31,073 nt of DNA, taken from positions 1 to 31,073 of IMG/VR virus record IMGVR_UViG_3300038701_000849; one strand, 5' to 3'. The translations under genes were made by a program, and so were the position numbers. Source of the DNA: a virus. A model generated the notes under the pieces. The model saw only the letters and a list, made by a program, of their open reading frames with translations, was not told the origin of the DNA and ran no database searches. Positions within the stretch are counted from its first letter, which is position 1, and the number at the start of each line of letters is the position of its first letter. Positions 23,555 through 30,718 of the stretch are shown piece after piece.

Positions 23555-23776
23555 ATGAACAGGGAACAAATACGCAGAGCCGAACGGGTGTCCGAAACAC
23601 TCCTAGCGCGCCGCATGAGGACGATTGAGTCTTTACAGGAAGCGAAACAGTGGCAACGTCCACGATCCACAAGCGGAACCAAACAACACGACCTGCAAAC
23701 TAAACGTGGTGAGTACACGTTCACCGATGAACAGTTTCGGATTGCGTTGGCTTCACTTGAGAAGGCCGACCAGTGA
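23555..23776 (+). CDS. 73-residue basic protein, unknown
   Basis: A small, very basic protein, helical in its first half (REQIRRAERVSETLLARRMR) and with a polar linker before a C-terminal helix (TDEQFRIALASLEKA). AGAAGGGTGG precedes the ATG. First gene after the GTGTCA-box region, overlapping the WhiB start by 4 nt. It could be a DNA-binding or regulator-partner protein; no motif recognised. Confidence 0.6.
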   Translation: MNREQIRRAERVSETLLARRMRTIESLQEAKQWQRPRSTSGTKQHDLQTKRGEYTFTDEQFRIALASLEKADQ

Positions 23777-24033
23777 CCTCCTGGCAGGACCTGGACAGGG
23801 CTATCCAGGATGAGGGCGGTGTGGTGCCGTGTCAGAATGCCCCGGATATGTTTTTCAATACGGATGAGGGTGACCGTAGCCAATACGCGACAGCTCGCTT
23901 GTTGTGTTCGGAGTGTCCGGTGAAGGATTTGTGTTTGTCGTATGCGTTGGATGCGGGGGAGCCGTTTGGGCTGTGGGGTGGGTTTTCTCCTCCGGAGCGG
24001 CGGAAGATGTTGCGTCGTCGCCCAGTTGCCTAG
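23773..24033 (+). CDS. Second WhiB-like protein
   Basis: An 86-residue Wbl protein with cysteines C20, C45, C48, C54 (C-x2-C-x5-C), the GLWGG turn (66-70) and a basic tail (ERRKMLRRRP) that fits DNA contact. It differs clearly from the leftward WhiB and lies on the opposite strand, so the phage carries two separate Wbl proteins. It may regulate phage promoters or interfere with host WhiB partners. GTG start overlaps the previous stop. Confidence 0.9.
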   Translation: MTSWQDLDRAIQDEGGVVPCQNAPDMFFNTDEGDRSQYATARLLCSECPVKDLCLSYALDAGEPFGLWGGFSPPERRKMLRRRPVA

Positions 24034-24242
24034 TTGTACATCTTGTACAGGTGAGTGACGGTTTTCGGGCTTGAGGTAAACCTGTACGTCCACGCATGTT
24101 GAGGGCCTTAGACGGCTTTCTGTGGCGTTTGGGAGGGGTTTTGTGGCCGTTCGCACACATTTTGAAATGTCGGCGTTCGCACGCATCACACGTCGTGTCG
24201 GCGGTCCCGGACATTTTGAACCCGGTTCGGTAGTATGGGGTT
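24034..24242. promoter_or_regulatory. Repeat-rich intergenic control region
   Basis: A 209-base stretch without a gene. It holds TGTACA at 24035-24040 and 24044-24049; an 8-bp inverted repeat GTACAGGT (24045-24052)/ACCTGTAC (24080-24087); CGTTCGCAC twice (24148-24156, 24174-24182); ACATTTTGAA twice (24157-24166, 24211-24220), the first inside a palindrome ACATTT-TG-AAATGT; and the palindrome ACACG-T-CGTGT (24188-24198). TAGTAT (24231-24236) is 6 nt before the next ATG, with CGGACA 17 bp upstream as a weak -35. Confidence 0.5.
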
Positions 24243-24401
24243 ATGACTGAACGGTGGATCATCGGCAGGGTAAGGATTATTCGTTACCCGTTACGTCGCC
24301 AAACCATGTTCGGGTGGACTCTCGTCAAAGAGGAAACTCGGACAGTGTTGGAGCTTTTCCATGGTCGGTCGATGTGGGTTTTTGAGGTGCTCCCAAAATG
24401 A
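24243..24401 (+). CDS. 52-residue basic protein, unknown
   Basis: A short, basic, aromatic-rich protein with alternating strands (RWIIGRVRIIRYPL, then TMFGWTLVKEE and SMWVFEVLP), perhaps a small beta barrel. There is no ribosome-binding site, but a -10-like TAGTAT lies 6 nt upstream, so leaderless translation is likely. The stop overlaps the nuclease start. Confidence 0.6.
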   Translation: MTERWIIGRVRIIRYPLRRQTMFGWTLVKEETRTVLELFHGRSMWVFEVLPK

Positions 24402-24793
24402 GCGGGTCGGCTTCTCGGCGTAAGGGTAACGCTGCGGAAGTGGAAGTGGTGCATGCCCTGCGGAGGGCCGGCTGGGAGGCTGAAACCTCGAGGAACGCTC
24501 GCAACGGGACACAACGTGGTGAGGACATCGTGTCCGATTTTCCCATGAGTATTGAGGTGAAGAATCATACTCGGACGGATTTGGCGGGATGGTGGAAGCA
24601 AGCGCAAGAGCAAGCCGGCACCGCCATGCCCGTGGTGATCCATAAACGTGTGGGTAAGTCCCGCGCGGAGGACTGGTGGGTGACCATGGACCTGCAAACG
24701 CTTCTCGATTTGGTAAAAGTGTTCCAGTGGGAAGAATCCGCGCAAGAGGTCATCGAAAAGATTGCTGCGGAGGTGGAAGATGTCGATCGGTAA
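24398..24793 (+). CDS. Holliday-junction-resolvase-like PD-(D/E)XK nuclease
   Basis: A 131-residue protein. The start SRRKGNAAEVEVVHALRRAG, followed by a basic patch, D43 in GEDIV and E53-V-K55 in SIEVKNH, gives the E/D/ExK pattern of Hjc/RecB-like nucleases. Such enzymes cut recombination or replication branch points before packaging. It lies with other recombination and replication genes. A simple structure-specific nuclease of another group is the alternative. Confidence 0.75.
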   Translation: MSGSASRRKGNAAEVEVVHALRRAGWEAETSRNARNGTQRGEDIVSDFPMSIEVKNHTRTDLAGWWKQAQEQAGTAMPVVIHKRVGKSRAEDWWVTMDLQTLLDLVKVFQWEESAQEVIEKIAAEVEDVDR

Positions 24794-25232
24794 AAAGTCG
24801 AAACTAAACCTCGCCCAAAAACGGCGCATAGTATTTGTCCGCGATGGTGAGACGTGTATAGCGAAGGGTGTGTTTGGTTTTTGTGGTGGTGACCTTACCT
24901 TGCAACATCGGGCTGGTCGGGGTATGGGCGGCAGTGCGGAGCGTGACGGGTTCGACAACCTGGTCACTATGTGCATGATTCACAATGAGCTTGAGACGGC
25001 GAGCGCGGATTTCCATCGGTTGTGTGTGAAGTTGGGGTGGTCGATGCCGCGGTGGGTGCACGATCAGGGGTTCGCGGATGTGGTGCCGGTGTGGTATCCC
25101 GGCAAAGGGTGGTTTTTGTTGGAGGATGATGGGCGTGTGTCGATTTTGGATGAGCGGACTGCGAAGACTACGATGATTAGCATTTACGGTCCGGGGTTTA
25201 TTGGAGACCCGACCACGCATCCATCGGCGTAG
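24780..25232 (+). CDS. HNH-type zinc-binding endonuclease
   Basis: A 150-residue protein with an HNH core: C26 in DGETC, C35, then LQHR (H43), N60 and C65-x2-H68-N69 in TMCMIHNE. The C-terminal half is a beta-rich domain also present in related actinophage early HNH proteins. Unlike the HNH genes at 19277 and 30708 it sits in the conserved early region with similar base use, so it is probably a resident gene rather than a mobile one. It starts 14 nt inside the resolvase gene. Confidence 0.75.
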   Translation: MSIGKKSKLNLAQKRRIVFVRDGETCIAKGVFGFCGGDLTLQHRAGRGMGGSAERDGFDNLVTMCMIHNELETASADFHRLCVKLGWSMPRWVHDQGFADVVPVWYPGKGWFLLEDDGRVSILDERTAKTTMISIYGPGFIGDPTTHPSA

Positions 25233-25354
25233 TATTATGGTTAGATAACTAAATAGAGATGGACCCCCGCGGGTGGAATGCGAGGGCCCATCATGAAAAC
25301 CGATGAAGCGACCATCGGCTGGGTTCAAGTCTAGCCGATAGAAAGGTTAGACAA
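25233..25354 (+). promoter_or_regulatory. Structured leader of the replication gene with exclusive hairpins
   Basis: Three helices are possible. Helix 1 pairs 25258-25266 with 25284-25292 (one mismatch). Helix 2 pairs CCGATG (25300-25305) with CATCGG (25313-25318). Helix 3 pairs ATCGGCTGG (25314-25322) with CTAGCCGAT (25331-25339), one G·U. Helices 2 and 3 share 25314-25318, so they cannot coexist. The ribosome-binding site (GAAAGG, 25341-25346) follows helix 3. TATTAT (25233-25238) may be the -10. Confidence 0.5.
25293..25334 (+). CDS. Possible 13-residue leader peptide
   Basis: ATG at 25293 with GAGGG 6 nt upstream opens a 13-codon frame (MKTDEATIGWVQV) ending TAG at 25332-25334. It runs through both alternative hairpins of the leader, and its stop lies within the 3' strand of helix 3. 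Translation would therefore affect which hairpin forms. It could also be a chance frame. Confidence 0.3.
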   Translation: MKTDEATIGWVQV

Positions 25355-26161
25355 ATGGAAACAGAGCCAGGAATATTTCGCCCAGAGTTCCCGATTGACT
25401 CGAACTTTACGATGGTGCCAAACGCACTCATTAGGGATCAGGAGCTCAGCCCAACGGCCAAGCTGCTACTGATTTACCTATTCAGTCACAAGGTCGGGTA
25501 TCAGATTCTGGATGACCAGATTATGCGTGAGACCGGTCTTGGTCGGCACGCCTTGAGAACGGCCAGGAACGAGCTCGAAGAGTGGTCATTCATTGAACTG
25601 GTCAGAGTTCGCCAGGATGACAATAGCTGGGGAGGTTACCGTTACGAGCTCGGAGACCCCAAAGGTTACTTTTCCACTGTGGACTCTTCCACTGTGGCTC
25701 ATTCCACTGTGGAGTCTTCCACTGTGGGAAACCCACCTGACAATAGAAAACCAATTCCTAATAAGACCAAGTTAGATAAGACTAAAGAGATAGAAGAACA
25801 GTTTGATTTTTTTTGGTCTATTTATCCTCGACGAACTGGAAAACAAGCCGCTAAGGCTTCGTTTGAAAAAGCCGTGAAAGCGGTGGGGCTGGATAAGGTG
25901 ATGGATGGCGTTCGCGCACTTGCTAATGACCCCAACCTGCCAGCTGAACAGTTCATCCCTAACCCGGCTACTTGGCTTAACCAGGGTCGGTGGGATGATG
26001 ACCCTTATCCGGCGAAGCATGTGGATCGGAAGCCGACGGCTGCGGAGCGGACAGCGCAACTTATACACGGCGCACGTGCCAGGGACGAACAGGAACTCAT
26101 CACTAAAGGTATCGGCGCGGGGCCGGACTTTGGTGGAATGTTGAAGGGGATAGACGGATGA
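25355..26161 (+). CDS. Replication initiator / replisome organiser
   Basis: A 268-residue protein. The N-terminal winged-helix (about 19-100: MVPNALIRDQELSPTAKLL onward, GLGRHALRTARNELEEW) would bind origin DNA. The linker (107-126) is a pentad repeat STVDS-STVAH-STVES-STVGN encoded by the iterons. The C-terminal part (about 148-220, FFWSIYPRRTGKQAAKASF to NPATWLNQGRW) is the domain typical of phage replisome organisers that contact the loader. As in lambda O, the origin lies inside the gene. The helicase-loader candidate follows with 4-nt overlap. Confidence 0.85.
   Translation: METEPGIFRPEFPIDSNFTMVPNALIRDQELSPTAKLLLIYLFSHKVGYQILDDQIMRETGLGRHALRTARNELEEWSFIELVRVRQDDNSWGGYRYELGDPKGYFSTVDSSTVAHSTVESSTVGNPPDNRKPIPNKTKLDKTKEIEEQFDFFWSIYPRRTGKQAAKASFEKAVKAVGLDKVMDGVRALANDPNLPAEQFIPNPATWLNQGRWDDDPYPAKHVDRKPTAAERTAQLIHGARARDEQELITKGIGAGPDFGGMLKGIDG
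25672..25727 (+). repeat. Four iterons, probable replication origin
   Basis: TTCCACTGTGG occurs four times without mismatch at 25672, 25687, 25702 and 25717, exactly 15 bp apart. Each contains the odd palindrome CCAC-T-GTGG. Fifteen bases equal five codons, so the repeats also encode an STVxx pentad. This matches origins embedded in initiator genes such as lambda O. Confidence 0.85.
25738..25830. other. AT-rich segment beside the iterons, probable unwinding element
   Basis: Directly after the iterons the sequence becomes A-rich on the top strand (25741-25800) and then T-rich (25801-25830, with T8 at 25807-25814). This is the lowest-GC stretch in the gene and matches the expected site of initial duplex opening. 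Confidence 0.6.
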
Positions 26162-26490
26162 ACCGGGAAGAAACGGTCAAAGTGTTGACGATGGTTTCAG
26201 CGTTGGACGGTCGCACTGCGGATGAAATGCAGGTCGAAATGTGGTTGGAAATGTTCCGCAACTTTTCGTTTGATCAGGTGAAGGCGGCGATTATTCCGGC
26301 GTATAAGGAATCCGATAAAGGGTTCCTAACGGCTAAAGGAGTGTGGGATGTATTGCGCCGTGAGGCGGCTATTCCGGGGCCGAAACAGTGGATTAGGGAT
26401 TTGCATAACATTGGGGAACATTTTGCTTGTGAACATTATGATTGTTTGCAGTGGTCGGAGGAAGACAAAGTGAGGGGTGTAAGTCGATGA
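26158..26490 (+). CDS. Helicase-loader candidate
   Basis: A 110-residue helical protein: ETVKVLTMVSALDGRTADEM, MWLEMFRNFSFDQVKAAII and AYKESDKGFLTAKGVWDVLR. This matches the replisome organiser/helicase-loader type (like the G40P-loader or lambda P partner) found right after initiator genes. It presumably brings the host DnaB to the origin, since no phage helicase is seen in the window. Confidence 0.65.
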   Translation: MNREETVKVLTMVSALDGRTADEMQVEMWLEMFRNFSFDQVKAAIIPAYKESDKGFLTAKGVWDVLRREAAIPGPKQWIRDLHNIGEHFACEHYDCLQWSEEDKVRGVSR

Positions 26491-26669
26491 ACGGGTCGGA
26501 ACCGCAACCTCGGTGTTTGGCTCATGGGTTGGACATTATGCAGTGTGGGGTGTGTATTGGGTTGCTTGTGAACGAGGCCGGGCATTTGTATGGTGATCGG
26601 TTGCATGAGTGGGCGAAGCAACATGTTTATGATCCGGAGTCGCTTGTTGAGAATATGGAGCCTGTGTGA
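26487..26669 (+). CDS. 60-residue Cys-containing protein, unknown
   Basis: A small protein with CLAHGLDIMQCGVC (10-23), a likely zinc site of the C-x2-H/C-x2-C kind, and a helical C-terminus. Starts inside the loader stop (ATGA) and its stop overlaps the methyltransferase start. Function unknown. Confidence 0.6.
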   Translation: MNGSEPQPRCLAHGLDIMQCGVCIGLLVNEAGHLYGDRLHEWAKQHVYDPESLVENMEPV

Positions 26670-28177
26670 TGAAACCGAAGATTGTGGTTGATGGTGCGCG
26701 TGTGTTTTTGGGTGATTGTCGAGATGTCCTAAAAAGCCTCCCCGATAATTCGGTCGATTCGATTGTGACCGATCCGCCGTATGAGCTCGGCTTCATGGGT
26801 AAAAAGTGGGATAGCTCGGGCATTGCTTACGACGTGGATGTGTGGTCGGAGTGTTTGCGGGTGTTGAAACCTGGGGGTCATGTGTTGGCGTTTGGTGGGT
26901 CGAGGACGTGGCATCGTTTGGCTGTGGCGATTGAAGACGCGGGTTTTCAGTTGCGGGATAGTATCGCGTGGCTTTACTCCACAGGATTCCCTAAGTCGTT
27001 GGATGTGTCGAAAGCGATAGACAAGAGCAACGGCGAAACTGGTCGGAAGTTCAAGTTTACGAAGTGGATGAGAACGACGGGTTTGACGGCTCGCAAGATC
27101 GACGAAATTACGGGCACGAATATGGGTGGGCACTATCTGACGGATAAAAGTCAGCCTGCGATTCCTACGGCTGAACTTTGGGCGGTGTTGCGCCCTCATT
27201 GTGGTGATGTGCCTGGGTGGGTTGATGAGTTGGTGGCGCGTATTGAGGCTGAGCGTGAAGTCATAGGGCAACACGAAGCTCCGGCCAAAAGCATTTACTC
27301 ACAGGGCGAAAATGAATTGTCAAAAGATGTCGCACTAACGGCCCCAGCGACCCCGGAAGCTCAGAAGTGGCAGGGGTGGGGTACTGCCCTTAAACCGGCG
27401 TTTGAACCTGTTGTGGTGGGTAGGAAGCCGATACAGGGGACGGTTGCTAACAATGTGTTGGAGTGGGGTGTGGGTGGGTTGAACATTGACGGCAGCAGAA
27501 TAAAAGCGCAAGATGCACCCGAAGGGCGTTCTCGTCATGGCGGTGGAATTGCAGGCAATGGAACTTCCTACGAGTTGCCAGACAGTGTGAGCAAAATGCC
27601 TGCGGGTCGTTGGCCTGCGAATGTGATTCTTGATGAGGTGACGGCAGGGTTACTGGATGAACAATCAGGGGTTAGCAAACCGAAACCAGGTCGCACAGGT
27701 CGAAAAGGTGGCAACAACGGTGCGCTTGGTGAGTTTGCTGGCAGTAGTCCTGATGCGATAGGTGTTTGGCCGGAGGATCTTGGCGGTGGGGCTTCACGGT
27801 TTTTTTATGTGGCTAAGGCTTCTAAGCGTGACCGGAATGAGGGGTTGGAGGAGTTAGAGGCTCGCAGGAACGGCAAAATGATGCGCCGAGCCAACAACAC
27901 AAGCGATGAGCCATCTGCTGGGTTTGAAAGATTTGATACTGAGCCGGCTAAGAACTTCCATCCCACGGTGAAACCGACACAACTAATGCGATACCTGATA
28001 AAGCTGGTTACACCGGCTGGGGGCACAGTGCTTGATCCGTTCACCGGTTCGGGGTCTACGGGTAAGGCGGCACTGTTGGACGGGTTCGAGTTCATTGGAG
28101 CAGAGCTCACCGGAGAGTATTTGCCGATTATTGAGGGCCGGTTGAAGTGGGCTGTTGAGAATCGGGAGTCGGTGTGA
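26669..28177 (+). CDS. DNA methyltransferase (N6-adenine/N4-cytosine, beta-type)
   Basis: A 502-residue enzyme. DPPY (about residues 35-38) precedes the AdoMet motif VLDPFTGSGSTG (about 454-465), the order of beta-class amino-methyltransferases; HPTVKP before it is also typical. Between them lie about 350 residues, much longer than a minimal enzyme, holding the target-recognition region. No endonuclease partner is nearby, so it likely protects phage DNA from host restriction. A GTG immediately upstream (26666) is an alternative start. Confidence 0.9.
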   Translation: MKPKIVVDGARVFLGDCRDVLKSLPDNSVDSIVTDPPYELGFMGKKWDSSGIAYDVDVWSECLRVLKPGGHVLAFGGSRTWHRLAVAIEDAGFQLRDSIAWLYSTGFPKSLDVSKAIDKSNGETGRKFKFTKWMRTTGLTARKIDEITGTNMGGHYLTDKSQPAIPTAELWAVLRPHCGDVPGWVDELVARIEAEREVIGQHEAPAKSIYSQGENELSKDVALTAPATPEAQKWQGWGTALKPAFEPVVVGRKPIQGTVANNVLEWGVGGLNIDGSRIKAQDAPEGRSRHGGGIAGNGTSYELPDSVSKMPAGRWPANVILDEVTAGLLDEQSGVSKPKPGRTGRKGGNNGALGEFAGSSPDAIGVWPEDLGGGASRFFYVAKASKRDRNEGLEELEARRNGKMMRRANNTSDEPSAGFERFDTEPAKNFHPTVKPTQLMRYLIKLVTPAGGTVLDPFTGSGSTGKAALLDGFEFIGAELTGEYLPIIEGRLKWAVENRESV

Positions 28178-28320
28178 TGAAACCTGCTGCTGGTGTTCCG
28201 ATGTGGGTTGAGCCGTGGGAACCATTAACCTCGGATGCGATCGCGCTTTTCTGTGATGCTGACCGGAGGCCACGCGATGCCGGAGAAACCCTCATTGTTC
28301 GGGTTATTCCGCTACCATAA
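28177..28320 (+). CDS. 47-residue protein, unknown
   Basis: A short frame beginning on the TGATGA junction with the methyltransferase. It has Trp/Pro-rich MWVEPWEPL followed by a helix and a final strand. No motif seen. The overlap with its neighbour supports translation. Confidence 0.5.
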   Translation: MKPAAGVPMWVEPWEPLTSDAIALFCDADRRPRDAGETLIVRVIPLP

Positions 28321-28325
28321 TTCGG

Positions 28326-28589
28326 GTGGCGAGGATTAATTGTGTTCGATGCGGGTTTGAGTGGCAAGTCGCTACTCAGCGAAAGCCGGAGAACTATTGC
28401 CCGTCATGTCGTGCACGTGAAATCCAAACCGTGGACATTGGTGGTGATAAATGTCACCCGTGGCATGGAAGATTTGACGTGGATCAAGTAACACCGATAA
28501 CTGAAGAAGGAAGTGTGTTTAGGCCGGGCCGCAGGTTGTGTGGTCATAGTGACTGTGTGAACAGTCGTCACATTGTAGAAGGAGATTAG
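28326..28589 (+). CDS. Zinc-finger protein with degenerate HNH-like end
   Basis: An 87-residue protein: N-terminal zinc ribbon C6-x2-C9 ... C25-x2-C28, then CHPWHGRFD and C-terminal CGHSDCVNSRHIV, which resembles the second half of HNH_3 cores but lacks the upstream catalytic part. It may be a DNA-binding protein derived from an HNH nuclease. GTG start; 2 nt before the SSB-like gene. Confidence 0.6.
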   Translation: MARINCVRCGFEWQVATQRKPENYCPSCRAREIQTVDIGGDKCHPWHGRFDVDQVTPITEEGSVFRPGRRLCGHSDCVNSRHIVEGD

Positions 28590-28591
28590 GA

Positions 28592-28960
28592 ATGGCTATT
28601 CAGATTGAGTTTGAGGGTTATGTGAACGAGGTTAAACCGTTCGATTGGGGGACGGTGTATAACGTGGGGCACCGTCAGGTGATTAAGAATGCGGCGGGTG
28701 AGTGGGAGACCGCCGGATACGACTACTTTGATGTGTCCACGCAGAAGGGCACGCCTGAAGTGCCGAAGGATACGAAAGTTCGCGTTAAGGGCACTTTGAA
28801 GACTAAACGTTTCGACAAGAAGGATGGGTCGAAGGGGATTGCGTTGCAGGTGCGCGCGGTCGAACTGGAAGCCCTGGAGAAGAAGCCGGCTTCGGTGCCG
28901 GAGATGCAGCAGGTGTGGCCGGACTTGAAACAGGTTCCGGCTGATAACGCGCCCTTCTGA
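28592..28960 (+). CDS. Single-stranded DNA-binding protein candidate
   Basis: A 122-residue protein with an OB-fold-like strand pattern (IEFEGYVNEVKPF, YDYFDVSTQKG, KVRVKGTLKTKRF, GIALQVRAVELEAL) and a C-terminal tail ending DNAPF, reminiscent of the SSB acidic-PF tip that recruits partners. Position next to replication genes fits. GAAGGAGATTAGG precedes the ATG. Phage SSBs diverge strongly, so the call is moderate. Confidence 0.65.
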   Translation: MAIQIEFEGYVNEVKPFDWGTVYNVGHRQVIKNAAGEWETAGYDYFDVSTQKGTPEVPKDTKVRVKGTLKTKRFDKKDGSKGIALQVRAVELEALEKKPASVPEMQQVWPDLKQVPADNAPF

Positions 28961-29011
28961 TAGGTAGGCTTGGCGTGTAAGTCTTGACCGGTTGGATTGA
29001 GGCTAGATTAG

Positions 29012-29039
29012 GTCCCGTTTCGGCGGGACTTTTTCTTTT
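29012..29039 (+). terminator. Intrinsic terminator of the replication operon
   Basis: GTCCCG (29012-29017), loop TTTCGG, CGGGAC (29024-29029), then T-rich TTTTTCTTTT. The flanking region 28961-29119 has no gene; TAAACT (29067-29072) might be a -10 for the next operon but lacks a -35. Confidence 0.92.
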
Positions 29040-29119
29040 CCGACACGCCGGGACAATGAAAGCCGGTAAACTGGTGCAAGCGTGATTAACCTGGAAACAT
29101 AAACCAGGGAGGACAGCAA

Positions 29120-29365
29120 ATGCTAGAGAACCTATTAGAGGCCAGACGGGACAACCACGGCCCCGGCGGATGCAAGGTCGCCAAACTATTCGAAAAAATC
29201 GAAACCAAGGATGCAGACATCCTGGCCAACGTCCTCGAAAACGAAGACAACTACTCCACGCTAGGAATCTTCAAAGGGTTACGTGAGTCTGGGATAGATG
29301 TTGGTTACGGGAGCCTTCATCGGCACCGTCGGGGCCTGTGCGCGTGTTGGAGGCCTAATGCTTGA
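29120..29365 (+). CDS. Small helical protein before the phosphoesterase
   Basis: An 81-residue protein with three predicted helices and the end SLHRHRRGLCACW. The pattern (DADILANVLEN, then STLGIFKGLRESGIDVG, then LHRHRRG) looks like a small HTH-type DNA-binding unit often placed before similar phosphoesterase genes in actinophages. GGGAGGACAG precedes the ATG. It overlaps the next gene by 8 nt. Confidence 0.65.
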   Translation: MLENLLEARRDNHGPGGCKVAKLFEKIETKDADILANVLENEDNYSTLGIFKGLRESGIDVGYGSLHRHRRGLCACWRPNA

Positions 29366-30527
29366 GAACCTGCAATCCGCAGCACAAGTGAAATCAAAAC
29401 CTAAAGTGGTCCCCGCCATCGAGTTTGATGGCCAAGAGGGCACCGCTGTAACACCGGGTTACGATGCCGAGCCGGAAAACTTTGACGAGTTCCTCATCGA
29501 CGCAGGCCTCGACCCTGCCGATATTGAAGTAATCCCACCCGTTCGCACGTCCCGTTGGCAACAGCAAAAGGACGGCGAGCTCGTTTGGCTCACGTCCTAC
29601 CGTTTCACCTTTAGGCGACGTAAAGGTGAGATAGACCTACCACTTGTCATGGCTAACGCTCGCAAGAAAGCGAAAAAGCCGACACCCAAGACCACCAATG
29701 ACACCGCCCTAGTAGTGCTCTGGTCTGATCTCCAACTCGGCAAGGTTGACGTCCGCGGATCGACACCGGACCTGTTGGAGCGTATCGAGCTCACTAAGGC
29801 ACGTTTGTGGGAGATTGTGAAGCGTGAGAAGCCGTCACAGGTTATCTTCGCAGACCTAGGCGATACTGTCGAGAACTTCCAGAATGCGGCAGCCCAACAA
29901 CAACTCGCAACTAATGACCTGAGCATCATGGAGCAGGTGGATTTGGCTACATCGCTCGCGTGGGAACACATCCGATGGTTAGCCGAGAAGGTGCCACAGG
30001 TCACCTATGCCAGTGTAGGAAGTAATCACTGTCAGTGGCGGTCAAATGGGAAGCCGATAGGGAAGTCGACAGACGACTGGGGTGTGTTCATCGGACGACA
30101 GCTTGCACGCCTAGCCAGTGAGACTGGACACGACAACATTAGATTCCTGGAACCACAACCACATCATGAGTCACTCGCTGTCGATGTGTTCGATGACGGG
30201 TTCCACATCCTCGGTATCGTCCACGGTCACCAGGTAGCAAGGCCCGACAGGATGCCGACATGGTGGCGACAACAAGCCTTCGGTGCCCAACCCGTAGCAG
30301 ATGCTTCCATCCTCGTACACGGCCATTTCCACCACCTCCGCATCCTCGAAATGGGTTCAGTGGATCGTGGTGAAAATCCGGCATCACGGTTCCTCATTCA
30401 AGCCCCCACCATGGACAACGGCTCCAGTTGGTTCCGCAAATTCTCTGGTGAGGATTCCCAACCAGGCTTAGCCGTATTCACCCTAGAACGCGGCACAGAC
30501 TTCACCGGCACAGTCCACAAAATATAG
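29358..30527 (+). CDS. Calcineurin-like metallophosphoesterase
   Basis: A 389-residue protein. After a 115-residue N-terminal region come the metal-site motifs of metallophosphoesterases: D124 (SDLQLGK), D166-L-G-D169, GSNH (221-224, N223/H224), H289-G-H291 and GHFHH (322-326). This suggests a DNA-processing phosphodiesterase of the SbcD/Mre11-like superfamily, but no nuclease partner (SbcC/Rad50) is seen. I use ATG 29358 with GGAGG 4 nt upstream; an upstream in-frame start (29298) lies in the preceding gene. Codons here are unusually C-ending compared with the left half. Confidence 0.85.
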   Translation: MLENLQSAAQVKSKPKVVPAIEFDGQEGTAVTPGYDAEPENFDEFLIDAGLDPADIEVIPPVRTSRWQQQKDGELVWLTSYRFTFRRRKGEIDLPLVMANARKKAKKPTPKTTNDTALVVLWSDLQLGKVDVRGSTPDLLERIELTKARLWEIVKREKPSQVIFADLGDTVENFQNAAAQQQLATNDLSIMEQVDLATSLAWEHIRWLAEKVPQVTYASVGSNHCQWRSNGKPIGKSTDDWGVFIGRQLARLASETGHDNIRFLEPQPHHESLAVDVFDDGFHILGIVHGHQVARPDRMPTWWRQQAFGAQPVADASILVHGHFHHLRILEMGSVDRGENPASRFLIQAPTMDNGSSWFRKFSGEDSQPGLAVFTLERGTDFTGTVHKI

Positions 30528-30541
30528 AGAAAGGTAAAACC

Positions 30542-30718
30542 ATGTCAGACAATGAAGCAATGCTCACCCGCCTAGCACAACACCGTGAACGCATGGCAGA
30601 AGCCGGCAACCTCACCACAGCCCGGTTCGACAAATCCCAACACAACCTGCTCACACAAGAAATCGTGGACTACTGGCGCGACATGTCCGCCTATTATGAC
30701 CGCGAACATGACGGGTAG
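30542..30718 (+). CDS. 58-residue helical protein, unknown
   Basis: A short, charged, helical protein rich in His, Arg and Gln. AGAAAGGTAAAACC precedes its ATG, and its stop overlaps the HNH start region by 11 nt. No motif recognised. It lies between the phosphoesterase and the packaging HNH gene. Confidence 0.6.
   Translation: MSDNEAMLTRLAQHRERMAEAGNLTTARFDKSQHNLLTQEIVDYWRDMSAYYDREHDG

Noticed and set aside
25314-25339. tRNA gene around TTCAAGT
   Set aside because: Only a T-loop-like hairpin exists; no acceptor or anticodon arms can be found.
25672-25727. Short repeats as a CRISPR array
   Set aside because: Repeat units are 11 bp with 4-bp gaps, typical of iterons, far too short for CRISPR.
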